From: Bradyrhizobiaceae bacterium | GTDB taxonomy: Bacteria > Pseudomonadota > Alphaproteobacteria > Rhizobiales > Hyphomicrobiaceae | Reading direction: 5' to 3' | DNA length: 17,560 bases | NCBI GenBank assembly: GCA_947475855.1 | Contig: CANJPN010000052.1 | Location: forward strand, 1-17,560 | Shown here: in pieces, positions 1 to 7,021 of the stretch | Numbering within the stretch: position 1 is the first letter of the stretch | How the letters are laid out: every line of letters starts with the position of its first letter | Notes under the pieces: generated by a model | Told to the model about the DNA's origin: nothing | The model's database searches: none | What the model saw: the letters and a program-made list of their open reading frames with translations, nothing else | Made by a program: the position numbers and the translations under genes

Positions 1-1277
1 ATCTCGTCGAGAAGGAAAAGCGGGTTCGTCCGCTTGGCCTTGCGCATCGACTGGACGACCTTGCCCGGCATCGAGCCGATGTAGGTCCGCCGGTGACCGC
101 GGATCTCCGCCTCATCACGTACGCCGCCAAGCGACATGCGGACGAATTCGCGCCCGGTCGCGTTGGCGATCGACTTGCCAAGCGATGTCTTACCGACGCC
201 GGGAGGTCCAACGAGGCAAAGGATCGGGCCTTTGAGCTTGTTCGTGCGGTTCTGCACCGCAAGATACTCGATGATCCGCTCTTTGACCTTCTCAAGGCCA
301 TAGTGCTCCTTGTCGAGGATATCCTGCGCCTCGGCGAGGTCCTTCTTGACCTTGCCGCGCACACCCCACGGGATGGACAGCAACCAGTCGAGGTAGTTGC
401 GGACCACGGTTGCTTCCGCCGACATGGGGCTCATCTGACGGAGCTTTTTCAGCTCTGCCAGCGCCTTGTCGCGGGCTTCCTTCGACAGCTTCGTGTTCTC
501 GATCTTTTCTTCGAACTCGGCTACGTCGTCGCGCTCGTCGCCGTCGCCCAGTTCCTTCTGGATCGCCTTCATCTGCTCATTGAGATAGTATTCGCGCTGC
601 GTCTTCTCCATCTGACGCTTGACGCGGCTGCGGATCTTCTTTTCGACCTGCAGCACGGAGATTTCGCTCTCCATCAGCGCGTACACCTTTTCGAGCCGCT
701 CGGAGATCTTGATGATCTCGAGCAGGTCCTGCTTCTCGGCGATCTTGATGGCGAGATGCGAGGCGATGGTGTCGGCGAGCTTGGAGTAATCCTCGATCTG
801 GCCCAGTGAACCCAGCACTTCCGGCGAGATCTTCTTGTTCAGCTTGACGTAGGATTCGAACTGCGAGATCGCCGATCGCGACAACGCTTCGATCTCCTCC
901 TTCGTGCCGACGATCTCGGGAACGCGCTCCACCTCCGCCTCGTAGTAGTCGGCGTTTTCGGTGTAGCGCAGGATGCGCGCACGCTGAGTACCCTCGACCA
1001 GCACCTTCACGGTGCCGTCCGGCAGCTTCAGTAGCTGAAGCACGGATGCGAGCGTGCCCATCTCGTAGATGGCATCGGTCGCCGGATCATCGTCCCCGGC
1101 GTTCTTCTGTGCGGCGAGCAGGATGTGCCGATCGGTCCGCATCACTTCTTCGAGTGCGCTGATCGATCGCTCTCGGCCGACGAACAGCGGCACGATCATA
1201 TGGGGGAAAACAACGATATCGCGGAGTGGGAGAACCGGGAACAGCTCCTTGCCACTCGCCTTTTCCTTGGTCTGCAT
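1..1277 (-). CDS. lon: ATP-dependent Lon protease, N-terminal part (runs off the window)
   Basis: Lon is a cytoplasmic ATP-dependent serine protease that degrades misfolded and some regulatory proteins. The visible 425 residues hold the N-terminal substrate-binding domain, which opens with MQTKEKASGKELFPVLPLRD, a helical region, and the start of the AAA+ module. Walker A GPPGVGKT is at residues 357-364 and Walker B LFLLDE at 420-425, the last complete codons. The rest of the AAA+ domain and the Ser-Lys protease domain lie beyond base 1. The ATG at 1277 is fixed by an in-frame TAG three codons upstream. The Shine-Dalgarno sequence is weak. A heat-shock promoter lies about 210 bases upstream. 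Position after clpX is the usual alphaproteobacterial order. Identity is certain; the C-terminal half cannot be assessed. Confidence 0.97.
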   Translation of the reverse strand, partial: MQTKEKASGKELFPVLPLRDIVVFPHMIVPLFVGRERSISALEEVMRTDRHILLAAQKNAGDDDPATDAIYEMGTLASVLQLLKLPDGTVKVLVEGTQRARILRYTENADYYEAEVERVPEIVGTKEEIEALSRSAISQFESYVKLNKKISPEVLGSLGQIEDYSKLADTIASHLAIKIAEKQDLLEIIKISERLEKVYALMESEISVLQVEKKIRSRVKRQMEKTQREYYLNEQMKAIQKELGDGDERDDVAEFEEKIENTKLSKEARDKALAELKKLRQMSPMSAEATVVRNYLDWLLSIPWGVRGKVKKDLAEAQDILDKEHYGLEKVKERIIEYLAVQNRTNKLKGPILCLVGPPGVGKTSLGKSIANATGREFVRMSLGGVRDEAEIRGHRRTYIGSMPGKVVQSMRKAKRTNPLFLLDE

Positions 1278-1491
1278 GGGTGCCTACCGCTCTTTGTCTT
1301 CCTTGGAGCCCGCCGCATCAGAGTATCCGATACGGGCGGCCCGTTTAGAACTCACGATCAGCGCGATCCCCTCAACAGAGGCAGAACCCGCATCCCGCAA
1401 CCGATGGCTCCCGGCTGGCCATCCGTTCGCAGGCACAAGACGGCAGAGATGCCCATCCTGGATCGGCTGAACTTTAGTGCCGGACGATACT

Positions 1492-1520
1492 AGATAAGGA
1501 TGCGCACCTAACCTTCCAAG
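1492..1520 (-). promoter_or_regulatory. RpoH (sigma-32) type heat-shock promoter for lon
   Basis: On the minus strand CTTG (1520-1517) is followed by exactly 18 bases and then CTTATCT (1498-1492). This fits the alphaproteobacterial RpoH consensus CTTG-N17/18-CYTATNT. The predicted transcript would start near 1485, giving a leader of about 205 bases before the lon ATG at 1277. Lon is a classical heat-shock gene, which supports the call. The leader length is longer than usual, so a second promoter nearer the gene is possible. The rest of the 1278-1640 gap shows no gene. Confidence 0.6.
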
Positions 1521-1600
1521 ATCGGCTATCGGTTATCCCTATCGTGGATCATTGGCGCTCGATGCTAAACCGGAGTTGAGCGTCTTGATCAGGAAATCCC

Positions 1601-1622
1601 CGGAAGACGAAACCGTCCTCCG
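1601..1622 (-). terminator. Hairpin downstream of clpX
   Basis: A 9-bp stem (1601-1609 with 1614-1622) closes a 4-base loop, 19 bases past the clpX stop. One position is A-C on the plus strand but G-U on the minus strand, so the stem is complete only in minus-strand RNA, the direction of clpX. No real U-tract follows, so it may be a weak terminator or a 3'-end stabiliser. Confidence 0.4.
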
Positions 1623-1640
1623 ACGAGACTGCATTGCCCG

Positions 1641-2906
1641 TTACGACGCCGTAGAGGTCCCGGTCCCTTTTTCTTCGGCGCGATCGGTGTAGATGCGAAG
1701 CGGCTTGGCTCCCCCCTCGACGACTTCGGGGCCGATCACGACCTCCTCGACGCCCTTGAGGCCCGGCAACTCGAACATCATTTCGAGCAGGATGGTCTCC
1801 AGGATCGAGCGCAGGCCGCGCGCACCGGTCTTTCGTTCGATCGCCTTGCGGGAGATCGATTTGAGCGCTTCCGTCGTCAGTGTGAGCTTGACGTCTTCCA
1901 TCTCGAACAAGCGCTGGTACTGCTTGACGAGAGCATTCTTGGGCTCGGTGAGAATCTGCACGAGAGCGGCTTCGTCGAGATCCTCGAGCGTCGCGATCAC
2001 CGGCAGACGGCCGATGAACTCGGGGATCAGGCCGAAGCGCAGCAGATCGTCGGGCTCGACTTCACGCAGGATGTCGCCCGTGCGGCGCTCGTCGGGGCCG
2101 ATGATTGTCGCGCCGAAGCCGACCGAAGCGCCCTTACCGCGCCGCGAAATGATGCGTTCGAGACCCGCGAAAGCTCCGCCGCAGATGAACAGGATGTTGG
2201 TCGTGTCGACCTGCAGAAATTCCTGCTGCGGATGCTTGCGGCCACCCTGGGGCGGCACGGAGGCTACGGTACCTTCCATGATCTTCAGAAGAGCCTGCTG
2301 GACGCCCTCGCCCGAAACGTCGCGCGTTATCGAGGGATTGTCCGACTTGCGGCTGATCTTGTCGACTTCGTCGATGTAAACGATGCCGCGCTGAGCCCGC
2401 TCAACATTGTAGTCCGCGTTCTGCAGCAGCTTCAGGATTATGTTCTCGACGTCTTCGCCGACGTAACCGGCTTCAGTCAGCGTGGTTGCATCCGACATCG
2501 TAAATGGCACGTCGAGGATGCGCGCCAAGGTTTGAGCGAGCAGCGTCTTGCCGCATCCGGTGGGGCCGACCAGCAGGATGTTCGACTTGGCGAGCTCGAC
2601 GTCGTTGTTCTTCGTCGCGTGGTTGAGCCGCTTGTAGTGGTTGTGAACCGCCACTGCGAGCACGCGCTTGGCGTGGTCCTGGCCGATGACATAGCTGTCG
2701 AGGACGTTCTTGATCTCGAGCGGTGTGGGTACGCCGTCGCGAGACTTCACGAGGGTGTTCTTGTTTTCCTCGCGGATGATGTCCATGCACAGCTCGACGC
2801 ATTCATCGCAGATGAACACTGTCGGGCCGGCGATCAGCTTGCGAACCTCGTGCTGGCTCTTTCCGCAGAACGAGCAGTACAGGGTGTTCTTTTCTTGTGG
2901 AGGCAT
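1641..2906 (-). CDS. clpX: ClpX, ATP-dependent unfoldase of ClpXP
   Basis: ClpX is a hexameric AAA+ unfoldase that recognises tagged or native substrates and threads them into ClpP. The 421-residue protein is full length. The N-terminal zinc-binding domain has C11, C14, C33 and C36. Walker A GPTGCGKT is at 114-121, the GYVG pore loop at 147-150, Walker B VYIDEVDK at 176-183, the RKH loop at 223-225 and the sensor-2 GAR at 361-363. The loop that docks on ClpP reads SVGFG (261-265), with V in place of the usual I of IGF. The ATG at 2906 leaves a short N-terminus before the zinc domain, as in the family, with a GAAGG-like ribosome site upstream. It lies between the second clpP and lon, with a 528-base leader gap, so it probably has its own promoter. 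Confidence 0.98.
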   Translation of the reverse strand: MPPQEKNTLYCSFCGKSQHEVRKLIAGPTVFICDECVELCMDIIREENKNTLVKSRDGVPTPLEIKNVLDSYVIGQDHAKRVLAVAVHNHYKRLNHATKNNDVELAKSNILLVGPTGCGKTLLAQTLARILDVPFTMSDATTLTEAGYVGEDVENIILKLLQNADYNVERAQRGIVYIDEVDKISRKSDNPSITRDVSGEGVQQALLKIMEGTVASVPPQGGRKHPQQEFLQVDTTNILFICGGAFAGLERIISRRGKGASVGFGATIIGPDERRTGDILREVEPDDLLRFGLIPEFIGRLPVIATLEDLDEAALVQILTEPKNALVKQYQRLFEMEDVKLTLTTEALKSISRKAIERKTGARGLRSILETILLEMMFELPGLKGVEEVVIGPEVVEGGAKPLRIYTDRAEEKGTGTSTAS

Positions 2907-3135
2907 CCGCTTATCCGACCCTTCTGTCTGGCTCGCTTCCCGCTTCGGGCATCAGCCGCGACGCGTATTCCAGTCGAACCCGATGTCGACGGCTCACGAT
3001 TGCCGTCAAGCATCGAGAGGTATCACCAACACCCTGCCACGCGAGAATCCGTCTGATCGATTTGAGCATGGTCCTGGCGGCGGGATCAAGGCCGAAGCCA
3101 GAGAACTCTTGGGGCAACCTGAACAAAGTGCTGCG

Positions 3136-3168
3136 GTTGCGCAACGTGAGCGTTGCGAATTTGCAACG
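3136..3168. promoter_or_regulatory. Cluster of four alternating GTTGC/GCAAC half-sites
   Basis: Four half-sites alternate in direction: GTTGC at 3136, GCAACG at 3141, CGTTGC at 3151 and GCAACG at 3163. Together they make three nested perfect dyads: a 10-base palindrome with no spacer (3136-3145), 6-bp arms with a 4-base spacer (3141-3156), and 6-bp arms with a 6-base spacer (3151-3168). They lie 230-262 bases upstream of the clpX ATG. This could be an operator cluster or a structured leader. No known regulator site is recognised. Confidence 0.35.
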
Positions 3169-3183
3169 GAAGTGTGACAGTTC

Positions 3184-3199
3184 CATATCAGGTGATATG
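3184..3199. promoter_or_regulatory. 16-base dyad CATATCA-GG-TGATATG in the clpX leader
   Basis: Perfect 7-bp arms flank a 2-base centre, about 280 bases upstream of clpX. The AT-rich dyad stands out from its GC-rich surroundings and overlaps the weak -10-like CATATC on the minus strand. Its form suits a dimeric repressor, but no named family can be assigned. Confidence 0.35.
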
Positions 3200-3216
3200 C
3201 ACACGCCCTGCCGCCG

Positions 3217-3230
3217 ATACAACATATGAT
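3217..3230 (-). promoter_or_regulatory. Motif ATACAACANNTGAT, copy upstream of clpX
   Basis: The plus strand reads ATACAACATATGAT. A second copy matching at all 12 fixed positions lies upstream of clpP (4838-4851) in the same orientation to the gene. Read on the minus strand it is ATCANNTGTTGTAT. It may be a shared regulator or promoter element of the two genes whose products form ClpXP. Chance sharing cannot be excluded from two copies. Confidence 0.3.
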
Positions 3231-3434
3231 TTCAAGTGTCCCCTCCCGCCGGTCCAGCCCCCACGTGCCGGAAGTGGCGGACGCGGGCACAAAGTGACCT
3301 GCCCACTATCGGGAATGCCGGGACTGGAAGTGCGCCGGGGCGGGGTGCGTGGCATAATTTGCCGGCGAACACTTCGATCCAGGCATCCTTTCTGCGACGG
3401 TTTATCGCGGAGCGGCAGGGGCAGAATGCGCAGA

Positions 3435-4094
3435 TCAGGCCGGCGGGGAAGCTGGCAGTACGGCCTCGATTTCTTCGCGCCTTGTCAGCACGCGGTCGAT
3501 GAGACCGAATCCCTTGCTTTCCTCTGCGGACATGAAGTGATCCCGGTCCAGCGTGTTCTCGACGGTGTCATAGCTCTGGCCGGTGTGGTGGACATAGACT
3601 TCGTTGAGGCGGCGCTTGATCTTGATGATGTCTAGCGCATGCCGCTCGATGTCCGATGCCTGCCCCTGGAAACCGCCCGAGGGTTGATGGACCATGATGC
3701 GGGCGTTGGGCAGTGCGAAGCGCATTCCCGGAGCGCCCGCGCACAGCAACAACGAGCCCATCGATGCGGCCTGGCCGATGCACAGCGTGGCGACGGGGGA
3801 CTTGATGAACTGCATCGTGTCGTAGATCGCCATGCCCGCCGTGACGACGCCGCCGGGCGAGTTGATGTACATGGAGATCTCCTTCTTGGGGTTTTGAGAC
3901 TCCAGGAAGAGTAGCTGCATGCAGATCGAGGTGGCCATTGTGTCCTCGATCGGGCCGACCACGAAGATGATCCGGTCGAGAAGCATCCGCGACGCGAGGT
4001 CGAAGGTGGCCTCGCGGCCACCGACTTTGTCGATCACGGATGGCCAGAAAGCGGCTTTGGCAGGTGTATCGGCGTTGTTATTGGAGGTCATCAT
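3435..4094 (-). CDS. clpP: ClpP paralogue, second of a tandem pair
   Basis: This is a 219-residue ClpP-family serine peptidase, which would form or join the tetradecameric proteolytic chamber used by ClpX. The catalytic triad is intact: S111 in GQAASMGS, H136 in MVHQPSGG and D185 in LDRDHFMS, the same numbering as E. coli ClpP. From residue 35 on it is very similar to the ClpP encoded just upstream. The first 40 residues are different: the usual LVPxVVE axial-loop segment is replaced by AFWPSVIDKVGGREATFDLA. The start is one of two consecutive ATGs (4094 or 4091), with AGGA some 13 bases upstream. Only 17 bases separate it from the upstream clpP, so the two are probably co-transcribed. It likely arose by tandem duplication and may build mixed ClpP rings. 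Confidence 0.95.
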   Translation of the reverse strand: MMTSNNNADTPAKAAFWPSVIDKVGGREATFDLASRMLLDRIIFVVGPIEDTMATSICMQLLFLESQNPKKEISMYINSPGGVVTAGMAIYDTMQFIKSPVATLCIGQAASMGSLLLCAGAPGMRFALPNARIMVHQPSGGFQGQASDIERHALDIIKIKRRLNEVYVHHTGQSYDTVENTLDRDHFMSAEESKGFGLIDRVLTRREEIEAVLPASPPA

Positions 4095-4111
4095 GGGATC
4101 GATTTGTCCTG

Positions 4112-4747
4112 TCAGCTGCGCGTTGTCGAGGCTTCCATTTCCTCGCGCTTTTCACGCACGTTATCTATGATCCCGAAGGCCTTGGCCTGGTCGGCGGTCA
4201 TGAAGTGGTCACGGTCCAACGTCTTCTCGATGGTCTCGTAGGGCTGGCCGGTGTGTTTGACGTAGATTTCGTTCAGGCGCCGTTTCATTTTCACGATGTC
4301 CTCGGCATGCCGCTGGATATCGGATGCCTGGCCGGAGAATCCGCCGGATGGCTGGTGGACCATGACCCGCGCATTCGGCAGCGCGAACCGCATTCCCTTG
4401 GCACCGGCGCACAGTAGAAGCGATCCCATGGAGGCGGCTTGGCCAACGCACAGGGTGACGATCGGGCAACGGACGAATTGCATGGTATCGTAGATCGCCA
4501 TGCCTGCAGTCACCAACCCGCCGGGCGAGTTGATGTACATCGAGATTTCCTTCTTGGGGTTCTCCGATTCGAGCAGCAGTAGCTGTGCGACCACGATCGA
4601 AGCCATGCCGTCGTGAACCGGCCCGGTCAGGAATACGATGCGCTCGCGCAGGAGCCGCGAGAAGATGTCCATTCCCCGCTCGCCGCGTGCCGATGTCTCG
4701 ATCACGTACGGCACGAGGTCCATGTAGGTCTGTGTCGGATCCCGCAT
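4112..4747 (-). CDS. clpP: ClpP, canonical proteolytic subunit of ClpXP
   Basis: ClpP is the self-compartmentalising serine protease that degrades proteins unfolded by ClpX or ClpA. The 211-residue protein has the standard alphaproteobacterial start MRDPTQTYMDLVPYVIE and the intact triad S106 (GQAASMGS), H131 (MVHQPSGG) and D180 (TLDRDHFM). The glycine-rich strand INSPGG that shapes the substrate groove is at 72-77. This is the copy that matches the usual clpP of the tig-clpP-clpX-lon order. The ribosome site GAGGAG sits nine bases before the ATG. It is followed after 17 bases by the paralogue. The 14-base motif shared with clpX lies about 90 bases upstream. Confidence 0.97.
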   Translation of the reverse strand: MRDPTQTYMDLVPYVIETSARGERGMDIFSRLLRERIVFLTGPVHDGMASIVVAQLLLLESENPKKEISMYINSPGGLVTAGMAIYDTMQFVRCPIVTLCVGQAASMGSLLLCAGAKGMRFALPNARVMVHQPSGGFSGQASDIQRHAEDIVKMKRRLNEIYVKHTGQPYETIEKTLDRDHFMTADQAKAFGIIDNVREKREEMEASTTRS

Positions 4748-4763
4748 CCGTTTATTCTCCTCA

Positions 4764-4777
4764 AGGCCCCGGGGCCT
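4764..4777 (-). promoter_or_regulatory. 14-base GC palindrome beside the clpP ribosome site
   Basis: AGGCCCCGGGGCCT is a perfect palindrome immediately upstream of the GAGGAG ribosome site of clpP. In RNA it could form a short, tight-looped stem or let transcripts pair with each other. It may affect clpP translation; that role is inference. Confidence 0.3.
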
Positions 4778-4837
4778 GGTTCAGTCGGCAGATTTCATCG
4801 TCGCTGCCATGGGGTAGGTGATAAGCAACCCAGCGAA

Positions 4838-4851
4838 ATACAACACCTGAT
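4838..4851 (-). promoter_or_regulatory. Motif ATACAACANNTGAT, copy upstream of clpP
   Basis: The plus strand reads ATACAACACCTGAT. It matches the clpX-leader copy (3217-3230) at all 12 fixed positions and lies 91-104 bases before the clpP ATG, where promoter or operator elements are expected. No good -35/-10 pair could be assigned next to it. Confidence 0.3.
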
Positions 4852-4873
4852 ACGACAAATGCATCGGCCCGTC

Positions 4874-4931
4874 ATGGCCACAGGAGTGGCCATCCACCGC
4901 AGTTATCCGGCGGTGGACGCGGAGGGCGTCC
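4874..4931. repeat. Three back-to-back stem-loops in the tig-clpP gap
   Basis: Three perfect inverted repeats abut one another. The first is ATGGCCAC/GTGGCCAT (4874-4881 with 4886-4893, 4-base loop). The second is TCCACCGC/GCGGTGGA (4893-4900 with 4910-4917, 9-base loop). The third is GGACGC/GCGTCC (4915-4920 with 4926-4931, 5-base loop). Neighbouring arms share one to three bases, so adjacent hairpins compete slightly. They lie between the tig hairpin and the clpP leader and could act in termination, processing or leader structure. Confidence 0.5.
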
Positions 4932-4981
4932 GGGAACCGCTCGTCATCGGTTCTTCTTAAGCTCATTGGGCTATTCGATGG

Positions 4982-5012
4982 CCGAACGGCCGCGGGGTGC
5001 GCGGCCGTTCGG
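4982..5012 (-). terminator. Long perfect hairpin at the 3' end of tig
   Basis: A 13-bp perfect stem (4982-4994 with 5000-5012) with a 5-base loop begins 18 bases past the tig stop codon. It is the strongest simple stem in the window. No U-tract follows on the minus strand, so it may need help from the hairpins further on or may protect the 3' end rather than terminate fully. Confidence 0.6.
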
Positions 5013-5030
5013 AGCAACCAGGGAAGTGGG

Positions 5031-6404
5031 TTACGCGTTCGCTGAAGCGACTCCCGCCTCATCCTCGGGGTCGGGTTTCAGGAGATCTTCGCGGCTCACC
5101 TTCTGTTCGGTGGGCTTGGCCAATTCGACGATGAAGTCGACGACTTTGTCCTCGAAGATCGGTGCTCGGATTTCGGCGAGGGCCTGCGGGTTCTGCTGAT
5201 AGAACTCGAATACCTTCTGCTCCTGACCCTGGAATTGCCGCGCACGCTGTATCAGAGCATCGCGCAACTCGTCCTGGGTGACCTCGATCTTGTTCTTGTC
5301 GCCGATTTCGCCGATCAACAGCCCCAGGCGCACGCGGCGTTCTGCAATCTTCCGGTATTCTTCTCGCGCCTGCTCCTCGGTCTTGTTCTCGTCGGCAAAC
5401 GTGCGTTTCGCGGTCTCCAACTGGCGGGTCACCTGCTCCCACACGGAGTTGAACTCGGCATCGACGAGGCTCGGCGGCAGTTCGAAGGAGTGCGACTTGT
5501 CGAGCGCGTCGAGCAGTTGGCGCTTCAGCTTGGTGCGCGAAACCTGATCGTATTCACGCTTGATCTGCGCCGTCACCATCTCCCGCAGTTTAGGGAGGTC
5601 GTCGGCGCCAAGACCCTTGGCGAACTCGTCATCGACGGCCGGTTTTACGGGCTTGGCGACTTCCGTCACTTTGACTTCGAAGCGCGCCGGTTTGCCCTTC
5701 ATGGTATCGACCGGATACTCGTCGGGGAATTTCAGTTCGAGCGTTTTTTCGTCGCCGGATTTGAGACCCTTTAGTCCGTCCTCGAAGCCGGGGATGAGTT
5801 GGCTCTGGCCGAGGACGACGGCCATGCCCTCGCCCGAGGCGTTGTCGACCTTCTCGCCGTCGACGTAACCCGTGAAGTCGATCGTGACGCGATCGGTGTC
5901 GGCGGCGACGCGGCCTTCCTCGGGCTCGTAGCGCGTATTGCGTTCGGCGATCGTGTCGAGGGCGGAGGCGATCGAAGCGTCGTCGACGTCGGCCGTCAGT
6001 TTCGTCAATTCCAGCTTGGAGAAGTCCGTGGTCGTTATTGCCGGCAGCACTTCAAGCGACATGTCATAGGCGAGATCAGCTTTGCCCTCGAGTACGCGCT
6101 CGATGGCGCCTTCCTCGGTCGGCAGATCGATCTTGGGTTGCATGGCGGGTCGCAGATTCCGCTCGGTGAGCGCATTGCGGGTGCTCTCGTCGACCATCTG
6201 CTGCAGCGTCTCGGCCATCATCGAGCGGCCGAACAGCTTCTTGAGATGGGCTTCGGGCACGTGCCCCTTGCGGAAGCCCTTGAGCTGGACCGTGCCTTTG
6301 ATTTCGTCGAGTCGCGCTTTGAAGCGCTGGCCGATCTCGTCGGCTCCGATCACGACGCGAAGCTGGCGCTTCAAACCTTCGGAGCTAGTCTCGGTGATCT
6401 GCAT
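5031..6404 (-). CDS. tig: Trigger factor, ribosome-bound chaperone and prolyl isomerase
   Basis: Trigger factor binds near the ribosome exit tunnel and shields nascent chains. The 457-residue protein has the full three-part layout. The N-terminal ribosome-binding domain carries the signature GFRKGHVP at 43-50. An FKBP-type prolyl isomerase domain spans roughly 165-250, with DRVTIDFTGYVDG at 171-183 and IPGFEDGL at 204-211. The rest is a charged helical C-terminal chaperone domain to about residue 430, with an acidic tail. The signature has H48 where K is common, but the ribosome-contacting F44 and R45 are kept. AGGAA lies five bases before the ATG at 6404. It is first in the proteostasis block, downstream of tRNA-Leu. 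Hairpins after it suggest partial separation from clpP. Confidence 0.97.
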   Translation of the reverse strand: MQITETSSEGLKRQLRVVIGADEIGQRFKARLDEIKGTVQLKGFRKGHVPEAHLKKLFGRSMMAETLQQMVDESTRNALTERNLRPAMQPKIDLPTEEGAIERVLEGKADLAYDMSLEVLPAITTTDFSKLELTKLTADVDDASIASALDTIAERNTRYEPEEGRVAADTDRVTIDFTGYVDGEKVDNASGEGMAVVLGQSQLIPGFEDGLKGLKSGDEKTLELKFPDEYPVDTMKGKPARFEVKVTEVAKPVKPAVDDEFAKGLGADDLPKLREMVTAQIKREYDQVSRTKLKRQLLDALDKSHSFELPPSLVDAEFNSVWEQVTRQLETAKRTFADENKTEEQAREEYRKIAERRVRLGLLIGEIGDKNKIEVTQDELRDALIQRARQFQGQEQKVFEFYQQNPQALAEIRAPIFEDKVVDFIVELAKPTEQKVSREDLLKPDPEDEAGVASANA

Positions 6405-6446
6405 TTTGTTCCTGCTACCCTGCGTCCTGTAACCCGACCGATCTCA

Positions 6447-6452
6447 ATTCTA
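6447..6452 (-). promoter_or_regulatory. Possible -10 element of the tig promoter
   Basis: The minus strand reads TAGAAT, five of six matches to the sigma-70 -10 consensus, 43 bases before the tig ATG. No good -35 hexamer lies 16-18 bases upstream, so the call is tentative. Confidence 0.3.
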
Positions 6453-6538
6453 GCGAAGCACCGGGGCGCTCCGTGCGGCATGCGTGGCTGGTGCCGACGC
6501 TTCCGCGTAAATCTTTTCGACACATCCCCAGGCAAAAG

Positions 6539-6624
<86 letters not shown>

Positions 6625-6991
6625 TTTCGCAAGTCCGAACCTGAAGGCCGGGCTCACGTGCGGCGCTTCCCAAGAGGAAGAAGCGCTGCATTGATCCAGT
6701 CACACCCGGCTGTAGCCTCGGATCGAGGCGCTCGCAACCAAATGTAACCGGGAGATGGCGCACATATATCTGGGCCTGTCCTGCCAAATCAATGGCGATG
6801 TTCGCTCGTGGTGTGCGTCAACATGCACGGGAGTGCGCCCGTTCGCCATATCGCGGCGGAAACCCACCCTTGCCCGGGGGGACGGTTCAGCGCTGCTCGT
6901 TTTTGTAGCCATGAAGCTGGCGACCTTCCAAGGCGACGACGGAGGCTCGACGTCTCAGGCGCTCTTGTTCGCGGTCGCAAAATATGTTTAG

Positions 6992-7021
6992 ACTATACAG
7001 GTAGGTCAGTATCACTGTCCT
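6992..7021 (-). promoter_or_regulatory. Promoter-like site with ATAC-N10-GTAT dyad
   Basis: The minus strand has AGGACA, an 18-base spacer and TATAGT, giving a fair sigma-70-like promoter facing away from gltB. The spacer region holds ATAC (6995-6998) and GTAT (7009-7012), outer arms of an imperfect dyad that could be a repressor site. No clear gene follows on the minus strand before tRNA-Leu, so it could be an orphan site, a small-RNA promoter or chance. Confidence 0.25.

Larger units (their letters stand above)
2907..3434. other. Gap between the second clpP and clpX: clpX leader
   Basis: This 528-base stretch has no convincing gene. The open frames found on both strands resemble no family I know and lack good ribosome sites. 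It holds a cluster of alternating TTGC/GCAA half-sites, a 16-base dyad, and a motif shared with the clpP leader, each listed separately. A weak sigma-70-like pair on the minus strand, TTGTAT-N17-CATATC, overlaps the shared motif and the dyad, but the match is too poor to list as a promoter. No clear terminator for the clpP paralogue is visible. Confidence 0.6.
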
